The notes under the pieces were generated by a model, which worked only from the letters and a program-made list of their open reading frames with translations, was not told the origin of the DNA and searched no databases. Positions 42,069 to 55,500 of a DNA stretch of 64,000 nucleotides are shown here, one piece after another. The stretch's first letter is position 1. The number at the start of each line of letters is the position of its first letter. The position numbers and the translations under genes were made by a program. This stretch comes from Trileptium ribeirensis (Eukaryota; Nematoda; Enoplea; Enoplida; Thoracostomopsidae): positions 1-64,000 of the forward strand of contig JASANE010028981.1 in NCBI GenBank assembly GCA_030248225.1, read 5' to 3'.

Positions 42069-42400
42069 GCTCAAGGTCCATTGTCCTATGCGGTAGCCGG
42101 GGTCCTCTGACAGGAGGGGGAGGGTTGGCATTTGGCATCTCCAGGAGAGGATAAGCCGATCGGCGGCAGGGTAAACTGCTGGTCTTGAGCTCGGTCGGGC
42201 AAAGGGTGGGAGATCGGGCGTCCTGTCAAGGAGGGGGTGGTCAATCGGTGGTTAGCGCTTAGGGAATGTGCACCTCAAGGGGAATAATTCCCATGATCAC
42301 CTGTATGAGCATGTGTAATAATATATTTGATAATATTAATTAACTTTTAAACTCATTGGAACTGTTGATTGTGTTGAAGTAATTTGGCAAATGGCCCTGA
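42069..42400 (+). repeat. SINE-like interspersed repeat, copy 1 (tentative)
   Basis: A GC-rich stretch inside AT-rich DNA. It shares with 56,470-56,740 a start like CTCAAGGTCC, a GGTAGCCGGGGTC-like block, GCACCT then ATGAGCATG, and an AT-rich end with a TTGGAACTGTT-like motif. Similarity is by eye, with gaps. I see no clear Pol III A and B boxes. Confidence 0.35.
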
Positions 42401-42435
42401 GACGGTTATCACCTGCTAATGAAATAAGACATGCA

Positions 42436-43040
42436 CAATGACGAGAGCTTAACGACGCATTTTGTTTCAAGGAGTTTACGACAAACCGAAGCTTTTATGG
42501 TGATAAATGTAGTACGACGGGGACAATGACGAGACCTTAACGAAGTTTTCTAGTTTCAACGGTTTTACGACAAACCGAAGCTTTTATGGTGATAAATGTG
42601 ATACGATGGAGACAATGACGAGACCTTAACGAAGTTTTCTAGTGTCAAGGGGTTTACGTCAAACCGAAGCTTTTATGGTGATAATTGTTGTACGACGGGG
42701 ACAATGACGAGACTTTAACGAAGTTTTCTAGTTTCAAGGGTTTTGCGACAAACCGAAGCTTTTATGGTGATAAATGTAGTACGACGGGGACAATGACAAT
42801 ACCTTAACAAAGTTTTCTAGTTTCAAGGGTTTTACGACAAACCGAAGCTTTTGTGGTTATAAATATAATACGATGGAGACAATGACGAGGCCTTAACGAA
42901 GTTTTTAAGTTTCAAGGGTTTTTCGTCAAACCGAAGCTTTTATGGTGATAAATGTAGTACGACGAGGCAATGACGATACCTCAACCTAGTTTTCTCGTTT
43001 CTAGGGTTTTACTAGAAACCGAAGCTTTCATGTTGATATA
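42436..43040 (+). repeat. Tandem repeat, about seven units of 89 bp
   Basis: Each unit contains ACAATGACGAGACCTTAACG, GTTTTCTAGTTTCAAGGG and AAACCGAAGCTTTTATGGTG. Divergence is low in the middle and higher at the last unit. Confidence 0.9.
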
Positions 43041-43640
43041 CAACTGACGCTTACCGATAGACGTATAGATTTCAATTTGATGAGCTATTAGTTAAAAAAT
43101 TATTTCCGTGCTTAAGCAGGAAATGGTAAAAAACGTGTGGTACATGCAGCTTAGGTTGTTAAGCCAATGCTAACTAACACTACTTAGGTCACCTATACAA
43201 GCAATCATATAAGGAACTATTAAGGCAGTTTGAACTGTGGCAAGGCAATTTAGACATGTATACCATAAGGAATTTTTTTATTATATCTGCTTCTCAAAGT
43301 CCTGTGAGAACTGGGTAGTTGTATGCAGAAAAAGTTTAAAATCCGACATTGGACATAGCATAATAGATTTCTTGGTTCCCTTGCTAATATTTGTGCTGGG
43401 TTTGACCCTAGCAATATAACCCGGGGGTTTGACCATCTGCTTACTTACAGTAACTATTGGTGTTTACGCTTCATGGGGTTTCAAAGTCTTGTCCATCGTA
43501 AGCTTTGATTGAGCATAAATATGTTTACAAATGGTTTGATATGGGGAACAGGTTTGGTCAATCATTATTACCTTGGTAACCACCATTTAAAAGCAGAATC
43601 GATAAATTTCCAGGCATGATCACATTTATTTACATAAACT
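43041..43640. other. Unassigned AT-rich stretch
   Basis: No gene or repeat recognised. A 60-codon frame at 43,237 with a hydrophobic end is unsupported. Confidence 0.35.
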
Positions 43641-43790
43641 TGTAATGTTCGGTACTAAATATAATTATCTGGTACCAAATTATAAAATTATACACAAATA
43701 ACTCTTAAAATAAAATGTTCGTACTAAATATAATTATCTGGTACCAAATTATAAAATTATACACAAATAACTCTTAAAATAAAATGTTAT
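43641..43790 (+). repeat. Tandem duplication, two units of about 76 bp
   Basis: Two nearly identical AT-rich units (TACTAAATATAATTATCTGG start, AACTCTTAAAATAAAATGTT end) lie head to tail. Confidence 0.9.
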
Positions 43791-44005
43791 CCTTACAAAA
43801 TATGACCATTGGAAGTTTGTTCTAAAAAATGTTTACAGAAACATCACATAATTAACCCGAATACATACGCAAGAAAATAAAACCATAATCCGTTTTCCAG
43901 GCCATTTCGCAAATTTTTAGCCATGTCATTTGCTGGTTATAGTTCCTTTTCCTTTTCTTTTCCTTTTAGAGCATTCGCCCCTGGGGGGGCATACTCTCCC
44001 CTCGT

Positions 44006-44215
44006 TTATTGATGTCGGCACGATCTCTGGTGGCGGGCCATATTTGTTGCAGAGAGTACTTGGCAGCAGTTTCCACATGTTTTCCATTTTTTGTACATGC
44101 ACTCGTGCTTGGGGCCTTGGTGTCTGACGGCGCCCCTGTAACCTCCGTCTTCCTCTGCTGCGATACATGATCTTTTATGGCCATAGTTAGCATCAAAATA
44201 GCGAATGATCGTCAC
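44006..44215 (-). pseudogene. Possible zinc-finger fragment
   Basis: A 69-codon minus-strand frame with CGNCC...SATNMARHQRSC near its end, spaced like a C2HC/C2H2 finger of the kind found at the N-terminus of some retrotransposon proteins. The region is more GC-rich than its surroundings. No partner domains are visible. It may be a small exon or a transposon scrap. Confidence 0.3.
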
Positions 44216-44581
44216 GTCGTCAAGGTTTTTTGATATAAGTCAAGGTATAACTCGTGTCTAAAACATAACTAGGCGGCCTCATTAGTGCCACTATATAAAA
44301 CGATTATCTCATATTGTTATAACGAAGAAGGCTTAGATTTTTATTTATTTTATTTTGAGACTTGTTGGCTTGTTTTGAAGACAAATGAGAAAGGCAGCTA
44401 GACGTTTTCACCGGGTGAACATTCTGACAGCTTATAATATGAAAATCGCTTATAATTGTCAGAGGAAAAATTATCGATGTTTCGACTGTTCAAAGTAAAA
44501 TAAGCTTTATACACTCAAAACTAGTATTAACCATTTACGTTTTGAATAAATGTACAATGCGAGTATTGATGAACAATTACT

Positions 44582-44649
44582 GATCGCCGGGAGGTATGGA
44601 ACCCCGAACGCTAGAGTGAAAGTCACGTTTACTAAACCATTAAGCTATC
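44582..44649 (-). tRNA. tRNA-Glu-like relic or SINE head (degenerate)
   Basis: The reverse complement starts GATAGCT and ends GGCGATC, which pair at six of seven acceptor positions (one wobble). It has an ATGGTTTAGT A-box-like D arm, a CTTTCAC anticodon loop with TTC (Glu), and a GGGGTTCCATACC T arm resembling the B box with changes. At 68 nt it is shorter than a normal tRNA, so a pseudogene or tRNA-derived SINE is likelier than a working gene. Confidence 0.35.
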
Positions 44650-45796
44650 TATGAGCTATCTCGCAAATCTTTAATGCTCCGCGCAAATCGAGCAAACAAC
44701 AACGCAGGCGCAGTCGTGCAGTATGCGCCGAAATTTAGTACAACACATTGAAATGTAATTGTTGTTGCCAAGCAACTGTATAGGAGTTAAAACGTTAAGC
44801 TATGCTTATAATTTAGTAGGTGTTCGTTAAAAAGTTAACCGTAGGTAATAGAAATTCATAGTTAAGAAATGACAATATAAATATGCGGCTTCGCAGATAA
44901 TGAATAAAATGTATTCACCTCAAATTATGTTTTACGCTAAATTAAATTTACTAAAATTTGAATTAATTGCTGAAGTAAAACTGGATTCTTCGCATTCGGA
45001 TATAGGTCGTCAAAGACGCTACCTTGTAAATGTCAGCAACTATCATATACTTAGTCTGTGGGCAAAACTAAAATTTGGCACATTCGGTTGATACTTCAGT
45101 ATTGACCTAATATATATATTCGCACACTCTATCTATTGATCTATAATTGTTCAGGTTTAAAATTATACCCTATTGACTCAATTATGTTAAATATAACACA
45201 GAAATAAATAAATACTCATTATAAATTAATTACTAAAGAAAAGTAAGTCAATCAAACGTCGATAACTAAATTTTTTATAAATTTTATTTAAACGGCTTTA
45301 AATTTAATTATTTATTTAAACTTATCCACATATATTACTAAAAATAAACAGATCGAATATACGGTATTTATGAATTATAAAACACTGAAAATTTGGTTAA
45401 CTTAAAGTAAATATAATATAGTAATATACAAAAAAATAAAATAGAAAATAGAATATATGATAGAATATATAACGCGCAAATAGCTAAATAAATCTAATAT
45501 ATAAATTATGATAGTAAAACTAAACTACTATATATAAAAAATCAACTGTTGTGTATGAAATAAAGACAAAAATAGAAATATTTACCAGATTATATATAAT
45601 GGAAAATTATATAATTAATATAATTCGATAAAAATTTAAAAATATTCAAATAAAATATTAACTAACCTGGTTCATAAAATTGGTAAATCTGCGTATTTTC
45701 CCAGCGTATTTTGATCATTCGGATCACCAACTGATTCAATACTGAAAAAAATAAATACAAATATATATATACGTAGTTCAATAACAGTATTACAAA
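44650..45796. other. Very AT-rich stretch upstream of the host exon
   Basis: From about 45,100 to 45,720 the sequence is dominated by A and T with many ATATA runs. No gene or structured element is recognised. It could hold the 5' UTR or promoter of the exon at 45,797. Confidence 0.4.
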
Positions 45797-45999
45797 ATGC
45801 TAAATCGACGTCGGAGTAACAGCGGAAATTCGAATGCGGTCAATACACGGACAGCGTCAACGAAGCGAGTTGAGCTCAGCGTGTCGGCGACAAACAACGA
45901 CGATTCGACGTTTGCTCCGAGTCGGGAAAAGTCACCGCGTCGTGGCAAGTCATCCTTTCGCCAGTTTATCAATCGCTTCAAGCCCGGATCGCCGTACTG
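45797..45999 (+). CDS. Probable first coding exon of a host gene
   Basis: The ATG at 45,797 follows ACAAA, a good context, and opens 68 codons that end where a textbook splice donor (G|GTAAGT, GT at 46,000-46,001) stands. The exon is GC-rich inside a strongly AT-rich region. The peptide begins MLNRRRSNSG and is rich in Ser, Arg, Asn and Thr, with an SPRRGKSSFRQF-like basic end and RFKPGSPYW before the donor. No domain is recognised; it looks like a disordered N-terminus with phosphorylation-type Ser/Arg sites. The reading would continue in phase 2 into an exon I cannot find in the window, so the intron may exceed 18 kb. Confidence 0.6.
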
Positions 46000-46392
46000 G
46001 TAAGTCTGTTTAAAAATATATATCTACCTACCTATATTAGATTTATATTTTTACGATAATGATATCAAATTCTTGCACTGAATTCCAGGCTTAATTTTTT
46101 CTAATTCTCGCAAAGAATTGCACAGCATTCGTGTATAATATTCACAACAACCTTTCCTTTAGAAGTTAAGGCTTAAATTTCTATAGTCTGTAAATCTGTA
46201 AACTGTTGGCTGAAACTTCATCTATTGAAACATTTCGTATTATTGTTTCTCCACTTTTAAGTGGAAAATACATACATATATAATAATATGTTAGTATATA
46301 AGTAAATAAAGTTTTGCTACTTTCAAATTTGTAATATATACTCGATTACTGGATAAATACATATAACAATCTTAGTTTATCAGAAAAAATAT

Positions 46393-46502
46393 AAATTTGA
46401 GCTCACGTTTTGTAGTATTTGATTTGTTAGATTTTTCAATATTACAGTCAAATCTTGATCAAAATTTTGGTCAAAATTTGATTAAATTCTGAGCTCAAAT
46501 TT
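46393..46502. repeat. Short inverted-repeat element (110 bp)
   Basis: A perfect 13-bp terminal inverted repeat AAATTTGAGCTCA / TGAGCTCAAATTT encloses a TTGATCAAAATT-rich core. A further palindrome with the same GAGCTC core lies at about 46,550-46,572. It looks like a foldback or MITE-type unit, one of several in this part. Confidence 0.5.
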
Positions 46503-46705
46503 TATACATATCAAAGTAAAAATATATGTTTTTTCACTTTGAAATCGGTAAAATTTGAGCTCAAAATTTAACCAAATTTTCTTCAAAATTTCACAGTAAC
46601 TTTGAAAACTCCGGCAAGTAAAATTCTCCAAACTTTGAACTTAAATTTTTTGTTTTGAATTATTTTAAAATTTGTTGTCTCTCGCTATGATGCAAAAGCT
46701 TGAAC

Positions 46706-46811
46706 AGTGTTCACACATTTAAAATTACAAATGATGCAAAAATGCTTTCAAATGTTGATAAAATTTTGTGCTCGTATTTTTAGCAATAAAGCTTGAACGT
46801 GTGAATGCACT
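46706..46811. repeat. Short TIR element, GTGTTCACAC family (106 bp)
   Basis: It starts AGTGTTCACACATTTAAAATT and ends as the inverse of AGTGCATTCACACGTTCAAG. The core is AT-rich with TTGATAAAATTTTG. It shares core and ends with 48,895-48,992. Confidence 0.5.
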
Positions 46812-49800
46812 ATAAGTCCTAATTCATGTTTGGAACTGCGTCTAGTCTTTTGTGGAGTTATTTGCAGTTTTAAGTTACAGTTAAGTTTTATAGCTTTAAC
46901 CACCATAGTCAGTCCTAATCGTTGAAATCGGCGATAGCTGTAATGATGAGTTGGCCTGCGGGCCATATTTTAACTATCATGTATATGTATGCTACCGTAC
47001 CAGCAGCTTAGTCTCGCAACAGAGTCCGTGAACGTATGACATGGAAGCGGCAGGTTCTAAACGACTGCGGACACTGCATTTCTATAACGTGTCTTACCGT
47101 CGCTTGAAATAACGCTATCAACATTGTCACAACGGCCGTAAACAAATGGAACTGATGGAAAAGCATTCTGAACATGGATGGCTTCACAATTGTGGGGTCA
47201 TGTAGATAAGATAGATATATAAGTGTATATATGTATAAACTTATATATATGTATGCAAATATACATGTATATTTGTATACACATATATACAGATGTATAT
47301 ATATATATAAGCACAACAATGAACGCTTTTTATTTTCAATCTCAATAAAGACATTTGAAGTGTAAACTGAGACTAAATTTGTCACAATTTTCTTGTAGGA
47401 CACGTGGAAATGCTACATTTATACATATATATTAAATTAATACATAAATAATAATAAACGTACAAGGATATAATAAATATACATAATATAATATAATACA
47501 TAATATAAATATTCATAATAATACTACATATATATATGATAAATTATTTTTGTTCAGCTGAGATTTTGGTTTATTTTCCATGTGTGTTACAAAGTTTCAA
47601 ATGTATTAAAACGGAAATTTAAAGCTGGTTCTGAAATAAACTTTCAAAGCCAAAGTCATGTTTTAGGCTACTTGGTGTCCCGCTTTAGACTACTTTTACA
47701 AACATGCGCCTGTCAGCAATTATATACGAAACAAATCATTCACTGTTTTCACTTGACACCATAATTTGACATCTAATTCAATAAATACATGGAACGATAA
47801 TTCTTTTCAGCAAAACATGCGAACACCTAATAATTTTCCTGTCAAATATAGGAGTTGAACCATGAAATTGCCGTGTCATATTTTTAGAATCCTGTAGTTC
47901 GATTCACCTTCATATATTAAGTATGGGCATATATACATGAGCATATATACATATATAAGTGTAGAATATAAGTGGGTGTATGTATATGACTGTAAGCATT
48001 GATAGGCTTTAGATTATATAGCAACCGACGATGTGGATCTGCTGGCAAGAGTAGTGTGTCGAGCAAAATTTTAAACATATATACTCATCGGGCGCCTTGG
48101 AAGGATGGGTAACATGATTTGTTAATCGCTGAAATAGCTATGATTGTACTAAAATTTTGCTAAATCTTAGCTAAAATTTTGCTAAATTTACCAAAATTTT
48201 GCTGAAATTAATTAAATACTTCGCACACCTTTGCAAAGCGTTGAGTGGCCTGAAAGGTCAGCTACCGAGTGATGGGCATTGCTGGGGCTGCCTCCTCCTA
48301 AAAAATCTGGAGAGGGGCGAGTATCTCTACCCCCCACCCAAATATTTTTGTAAAATGTATCACATATTGTCTTGAAAAAACTTTGCCGCTTCGCCGAGCG
48401 AAACCTGTAATTGCAAACGCACCGCTGCGTTAATATAACAGCACCTATTTAAAAATCGCTCACCCGAGACTTTTGCAACCAAGAATTTGTGGAATATTTA
48501 TAATTTTGTAGCAATCATGATCATACATCCAAAACGATGCTACGGACGTTTTTCTTCCTGTCAGACCTTATGCAACAACCCACAAGCATCCACGATTGTC
48601 AGAGGTTAACAGGCAAAAGGTTCCCGTAACAATTAACTACAAACTCGTACACGCAATTAAAAGCCCTGCTTCATATAATTTTGCATCAAATCCTTTTTGG
48701 CGCATTTATTATAATGTGACAAATATGTGTCAACTTTGTAACTGGTTCGAAAAAAAGCAAAATGAGGACATATTTGCCTTTTTATACGCACTGGCACACT
48801 CTCTTTGAATTATGTACGAACGAACAGATTTCAAGGCCCAATGTTAAAGATCTATAGATGATTGGCAAAAGGAACATCCTCGAAAATTTTTAACAGTGTT
48901 CACACGTTCAAACTGCTAAAAAAGCAAAAAAAAGTTGCTTACAAATTTTGATAAAAATTTGAGCAAACTGTTTGAGCTGCGTGAACACGCCTTTACAAAA
49001 AACATAATTCTGTAGTATCGTGGCCCCCATAGTCCAACAACCCTTTTTCAGCACACTCTCAGAATTGATAACTGTTTTTAGTAAACAAAAACAAAACAGT
49101 TCTTCATTCTTGTTCACCGTAGCCTCTCAGGACGGGCGTAGTTAACTTATTTTTAAATTGAGCAAAGTAAGTTTAGGCCTAGCGAGGCGACCTAAAATAT
49201 TACAGCGAGCAAGCCTTATGTCGGATGCCCGACTCATAAAATCTCAGCCTTTTAAGCCTTTAGAAGACACGTGAAACCGCGTTAAATCCTCGTGAAATTT
49301 CTATTTCTGACCTGAATTCTGCATATATATGTCCAAATAAGTGAGGTTTGTGGAAACCTATGTCGCAAAGCAGATATGTTGTATTCGAAAACCACATATC
49401 ACTATATTTCAAATAAGAATTTAAGATTTTAACAACGATATTTCGTAGAAAGCAGTGTTCTAGGGTTCGTTTAGTAGCTGATCACGGTGATCCTATAAAT
49501 GCAAATGGCTTGTTAAATTTTGACACCAAAATTGTTTTCATAAGAACAATCAAATTTCATACAATAAATGCATAGTTGAATGGCTTACTAGACAGCTAAG
49601 TCACTACAGCCCCGTATTGAAAATTTTCAGTGCCTAGTTTTAAAATTAGAAAAATATAATAGTTACCTTAATTACGTGCTGTTCAGAAGTTTACAAAAGA
49701 TTATATAGTATTTATTTCAACTTCTTACTAGAGGTGAATCCCACTCCAAGAGCTGAGCGAACAGTTGGTCAAGCAGAAAAATTACGGCCAACGGGTTTGC

Positions 49801-50454
49801 TGCCAAGCAACGACGAAAATGGTTATTCTTTAAAATCTCGACCGTGTCCCATCTAAGAATCTTATGGCACAGTCTTACTGACTGATGGATACTTTACTTA
49901 AAGCCTCTAGTTTTCTTTCAAAGGGAGACTTGGTTAAGCGGACACTAGAATACTATATAATTTGCTGACTACACAGCAAATTTAATTGGCTGGTGTAACA
50001 TAAAGTAAACATGTCTATAAAGAAACGCTTCGTAGGAGACTTTTATGCAGCCATACATACAGTGCGTCCACAACACTATATACAAACAGTGCAGGACGGA
50101 TGTATTGCGATAGTTATGTACATTCCATATTTTCAAATCAATTTGGCCGGATCTACTTATTCAGTGAATAAGTTATCAATTAATACTTTTAACCTGCTTC
50201 CGCAGTATAAGTGTTTAAATCCTGAAAATCAGTAAAAGTCCCATGGGACAAAATTTTAAATTATTATTTTCTAATTATTCTTTTTTCTATTCATATAAAT
50301 TAACACTTTCCTGGGTTTACTTCATTGCTTCGAAATCCGAAATTCATGCTTGGGTTATTACTAGCTATCTGCTAAATTCTTATATTTGTCAAGCCAGTAT
50401 TTGTAACAATGTCATAATCTCCACTTAAGAAACTAGTCGTTACCATTATGTTCA
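46812..50454. other. Noncoding stretch, possibly intron
   Basis: AT-rich with TA-type microsatellites (47,205-47,310 and 47,430-47,540). A GC-richer island at about 47,000-47,170 has an open minus-strand frame of 131 codons but no recognised domain. A small AAATTTTGCTAA repeat lies at 48,140-48,210. Small ORFs elsewhere (48,596; 50,011; 50,243) are unsupported. Confidence 0.4.
48895..48992. repeat. Short TIR element, GTGTTCACAC family (98 bp)
   Basis: Left end AGTGTTCACACGTTCAAAC. Right end is the inverse of GGCGTGTTCACGCAGCTCAAAC. The core contains ACAAATTTTGATAAAAATTTG, as in the 46,706 copy. Confidence 0.5.
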
Positions 50455-51250
50455 CACATATCTATGCGGTCAGCATTTGTCTATACAATGATTGAGTGAG
50501 TGAGTACAGCATGAAACGCCTCGTATAACGGCTACGATCGGACGCAATATAAACACGGCCTTTATTTAGCATTCTGTTTACACATTTCGATGCGGTCAGC
50601 ATTTGTCTATACAATGATTGAGTGAGTGAGTACAGCATGAAACAACGCCTCGTATAGCGGCTACGATCGGACGCAATATAAACACGGCCTTTATTTAGCA
50701 TTCTGTTTACACATTTCGATGCGGTCAGCATTTGTCTATATAATGATTGAGTGAGTGAGTACAGCATGAAACAACGCCTCGTATAACGGCTACGATCGAA
50801 CACAATATAAACACGGCCTTTAATCACCATTATGTTCACACATTTCGACAATGACTGAGTGAGCGAGTACAGCATGAAACAACGCCCGCATAACGGCTAG
50901 GATCGGACGCAATATAAACACGGCTTTTAATTACCATTATGTTCACACATTTCTATGCGGTCAGCATTTGTCTATGCAATGATTGTGTGAGTGAGTACTG
51001 GATGAAACAATGCCTCGTATAACGGCTAGAATCGAACGCAATATAAACACGGCCTTTATTTAGCATTACGTTCACACATTTCGATGCAGTCAGCATTTGT
51101 CTATGCAATAATTGATTGAGTGAGTGCGTACAGCGTGAAACAATACCTCGTATAACTGCTACGATCGGACGCAATATAAACACGGCCTTTAATTACCATT
51201 ATGTTCACACATTTCTATGCGGTCAGTATTTGTCTATGCAATGATTGCGT

Positions 51251-51462
51251 GAGTGAGTGAGTGAGTGAGTGAGTGAGTGAGTGAGTGAGTGAGTGAGTGA
51301 GTGAGTGAGTGAGTGAGTGAGTGAGTGAGTGAGTGAGTGAGTGAGTGAGTGAGTGAGTGAGTGATTGAGTGAGTGAGTGAGTGAGTGAGTGAGTGAGTGA
51401 GTGAGTCAGTGAGTGAGTCAGTGAGTGAGTGAGTGAGTGAGTGAGTGAGTGAGTGAGTGAGT
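51251..51462. repeat. (GAGT)n microsatellite expansion inside one monomer
   Basis: About 53 tetranucleotide units with a few interruptions (GATT, CAGT), at the place where ordinary monomers have only two or three GAGT. Confidence 0.95.
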
Positions 51463-52334
51463 ACAGCATGAAACAAACCCTCGTATAACGCCTAGCATCG
51501 GACGCAATATAAACACGGCCTTTATTTCGCATTCTGTTCACACATTTCGATGCAATCGGGATTTGTCTATGTAATGATTGAGTGAGTGAGTACAGCATGA
51601 AACGCCTCGTATAACGGCTACGATCGGACGCAATATAAACACGGCCTTTATTTAGCATTCTGTTTACACATTTCGATGCGGTCAGCATTTGTCTATACAA
51701 TGATTGAGTGAGTGAGTACAGCATGAAACAACGCCTCGTATAGCGGCTACGATCGGACGCAATATAAACACGGCCTTTATTTAGCATTCTGTTTACACAT
51801 TTCGATGCGGTCAGCATTTGTCTATATAATGATTGAGTGAGTGAGTACAGCATGAAACAACGCCTCGTATAACGGCTACGATCGAACACAATATAAACAC
51901 GGCCTTTAATCACCATTATGTTCACACATTTCGACAATGACTGAGTGAGCGAGTACAGCATGAAACAACGCCCGCATAACGGCTAGGATCGGACGCAATA
52001 TAAACACGGCTTTTAATTACCATTATGTTCACACATTTCTATGCGGTCAGCATTTGTCTATGCAATGATTGTGTGAGTGAGTACTGGATGAAACAATGCC
52101 TCGTATAACGGCTAGAATCGAACGCAATATAAACACGGCCTTTATTTAGCATTACGTTTACACATTTCGATGCAGTCAGCATTTGTCTATGCAATAATTG
52201 ATTGAGTGAGTGAGTACAGCGTGAAACAATACCTCGTATAACTGCTACGATCGGACGCAATATAAACACGGCCTTTAATTACCATTATGTTCACACATTT
52301 CTATGCGGTCAGTATTTGTCTATGCAATGATTGC

Positions 52335-52572
52335 GTGAGTGAGTGAGTGAGTGAGTGAGTGAGTGAGTGAGTGAGTGAGTGAGTGAGTGAGTGAGTGAGT
52401 GAGTGAGTGAGTGAGTGAGTGAGTGAGTGAGTGAGTGAGTGAGTGAGTGAGTGAGTGAGTGAGTGAGTGAGTGAGTGAGTGAGTGATTGAGTGAGTGAGT
52501 GAGTGAGTGAGTGAGTGAGTGAGTGAGTGAGTGAGTGAGTGAGTGAGTGAGTGAGTGAGTGAGTGAGTGAGT
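52335..52572. repeat. Second (GAGT)n expansion
   Basis: About 59 tetranucleotide units in the equivalent monomer of the duplicated block, with one GATT interruption. Confidence 0.95.
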
Positions 52573-55500
52573 ACAGCATGAAACAAACCCTCGTATAACG
52601 CCTAGCATCGGACGCAATATAAACACGGCCTTTATTTCGCATTCTGTTCACACATTTCGATGCAATCGGGATTTGTCTATGTAATGATTGAGTGAGTGAG
52701 TACAGCATGAAACAACGCCTCGCATAACGGCTATGATCGAACTCAATATAAACACGGTCTTTATTTAGCATTCGGTTCACGCATTTCTATGCAGTCAGGA
52801 TTTCTCTATGCAATGATTGAGTGAGTGAGTACAGCATGAAACAACGCCTCGTATAACGGCCACGATCAGACGCAATATAAACGCTGCCTTTATTTAGCAT
52901 TCTGTTTACACATTTCGATGCGGTCAGCATTTGTCTATACAATGATTGAGTATAGAATGAAACAACGCCTCGTATAACGGCTACGATCGGACGCAATATA
53001 GACACGGCCTCTATTTAGCATTCTGTTTACACATTTCGATGCGGTCAGCATTTGTCTATACAATGATTGAGTGAGTGAGTACAGCATGAAACAACGCCTC
53101 GTATAACGGCTACGATCGGACGCAATATAAACACGGCCTTTAATTACCATTATGTTCACACATTTCGACAATGACTGAGTGAGCGAGTACAGCATGAAAC
53201 AACGCCTCGTATAACGGCTAGGATCGGACGCAATATAAATACGGCCTTTAATTACCATTATGTTCACACATTTCGATTCAGTCAGCATTTGTATATACAA
53301 TGATTGAGTGAGTGAGTACAGCATGAAGCAGCGCGTTGTATAACTGCTAGAATCGGACGCAATATAAACACGGCCTTTAATTACCATTATGTTCACACAT
53401 TTCTATGCGGTAAGCATTTGTCTATGCAATGATTGAGTGAGTGAGTACTGGATGAAACAATGCCTCGTATAACGGCTACGATCGGACGCAATATAAACAC
53501 GGCCTTTAATTACCATTATGTTCACACATTTCGACAATAACTGAGTGAGCGAGTACAGCATGAAGCAGTGCCTCGTATAACGGCTAGGATCGGACGCAAT
53601 ATAAATACGGCCTTTAATTACCATTATATTCACACATTTCGATTCAGTCAGCATTTGTCTATGCAATGATTGAGTGAGTGAGTACTGGATGAAACAATGC
53701 CTCGTATAACGGCTAGAATCGGACGCAATATAAACACGGCCTTTATTTCGCATTCTGTTCACATATTTCGATGCAATCGGGATTTGTATATACAATGATT
53801 GAGTGAGTGAGTACAGCATGAAGCAGCGCGTTGTATAACTGCTAGGATCGGACGCAATATAAACACGGCCTTTAATTACCATTATGTTCACACATTTCTA
53901 TGCGGTCAGCAATTGTCTATGCAATGATTGAGTGAGTGAATACTGGATGAAACAATGCCTCGTATAACGGCTAGAATCGGACGCAATATAAACACGGCCT
54001 TTATTTCGCATTCTGTTCACACATTTCGATGCAATCGGGATTTGTCTATGCAATGATTGAGTGAGTGAGTACAGCATGAAACAACGCCTCGCATAACTGC
54101 TAGGATCGTACGCAATATAAACACGGCCTTTAATTACCATTATGTTCACACATATCTATGCGGTCAGCATTTGTCTATGCAATGATTGAGTGAGTGAGTG
54201 TTGGATTAAACAATGCCTCGTATAACGGCTAGAATCGAACGCAATAAAAAACACGGCCTTTATTTAGCATTACGTTCACACATTTCGACGCGATCAGCAT
54301 TTGTCTATGCAATGATTGAGTGAGTGAGTACAGCATGAAACAACGCCTCGTATAACTGCTACGATCGGACGCAATATAAATACGGCTTTTAATTACCATT
54401 ATGTTCACACATTTCTATGCGGTCAGTGTTTGTCTATGCAATGATTGATTGAGTGAGTGAGTGAGTGAGTGAGTACAGCATGAAACAAAGCCTAGTATAA
54501 CGGCTAGCATCGGACGCAATATAAACACGGCCTTTATTTCGCATTCTGTTCACACATTTCGATGGAATCGGGATTTGTCTATGCAATTATTGAGTGAGTG
54601 AGTACAGCATGAAACAACGCCTCGTATAACGGCTAGAATCGGACGCAATATAAACACGGTCTTTAATTACCATTATGTTCACACATTTCTATTTAGTCAG
54701 CATTTGTGTATACAATGATTGAGTGAGTGACTACAGCATGAAGCAGCGCTTTGTATAATTGCTAGGTTCGCACGCAATATAAACACGGCCTTTACTTACC
54801 ATTATGTTCACACATATCTATGCGGTCAGCATTTGTCTATGCAATGATTGAGTGAGTGAGTGCTGGATGAAACAATGCCTCGTATAACGGCTAGAATCGA
54901 ACGCAATAAAAACATGGCCTTTATTTAGCATTACGTTCACACATCTCGATGCGGTCAGAATTTGTCTATGCAATGATTGAGTGAGTGAGTACAGCATGAA
55001 ACAACGCCTCGTCTAACTGCTACGATCGGACGCAATATAAACACGGCCTTTAATTACCATTATGTTCACACATTTCTATGCGGTCAATATTTGTCTATGC
55101 AATGATTGATTGATTGAGTGAGTGAGTGAGTACAGCATGAAACAAAGCCTAGTATAACGGCTAGCATCGGACGCAATATAAACACAGCCTTTATTTCGCA
55201 TTCTGTTCACACATTTCGATGCAATCGGGATTTGTCTATGCAATGATTGACTGAGTGAGTACAGCATGAAACAACGCCTCGTATAACGGCTAGAATCGGA
55301 CGCAATATAAACACAGCCTTTATTTAGCATTCTGTTCGCACATTTCGATGCGATCGGGATTTGTCTATGCAATGATTGAGTGAGTGAGTACAGCATGAAA
55401 CAATGCCTCGCATAACGGCTAGAATCGGACGCAATATAAACACGGCTTTTAATTACCATTATGTTCACACATTTCTATGCGGTCAGCATTTGTGTATACA

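Noticed and set aside
51215..52780. Minus-strand open frames with long THSL/LTHS repeats (up to 248 codons)
   Set aside because: They are translations of the (GAGT)n microsatellite and 129-bp satellite; the open frame follows from repeat length and lack of stops, not from coding.
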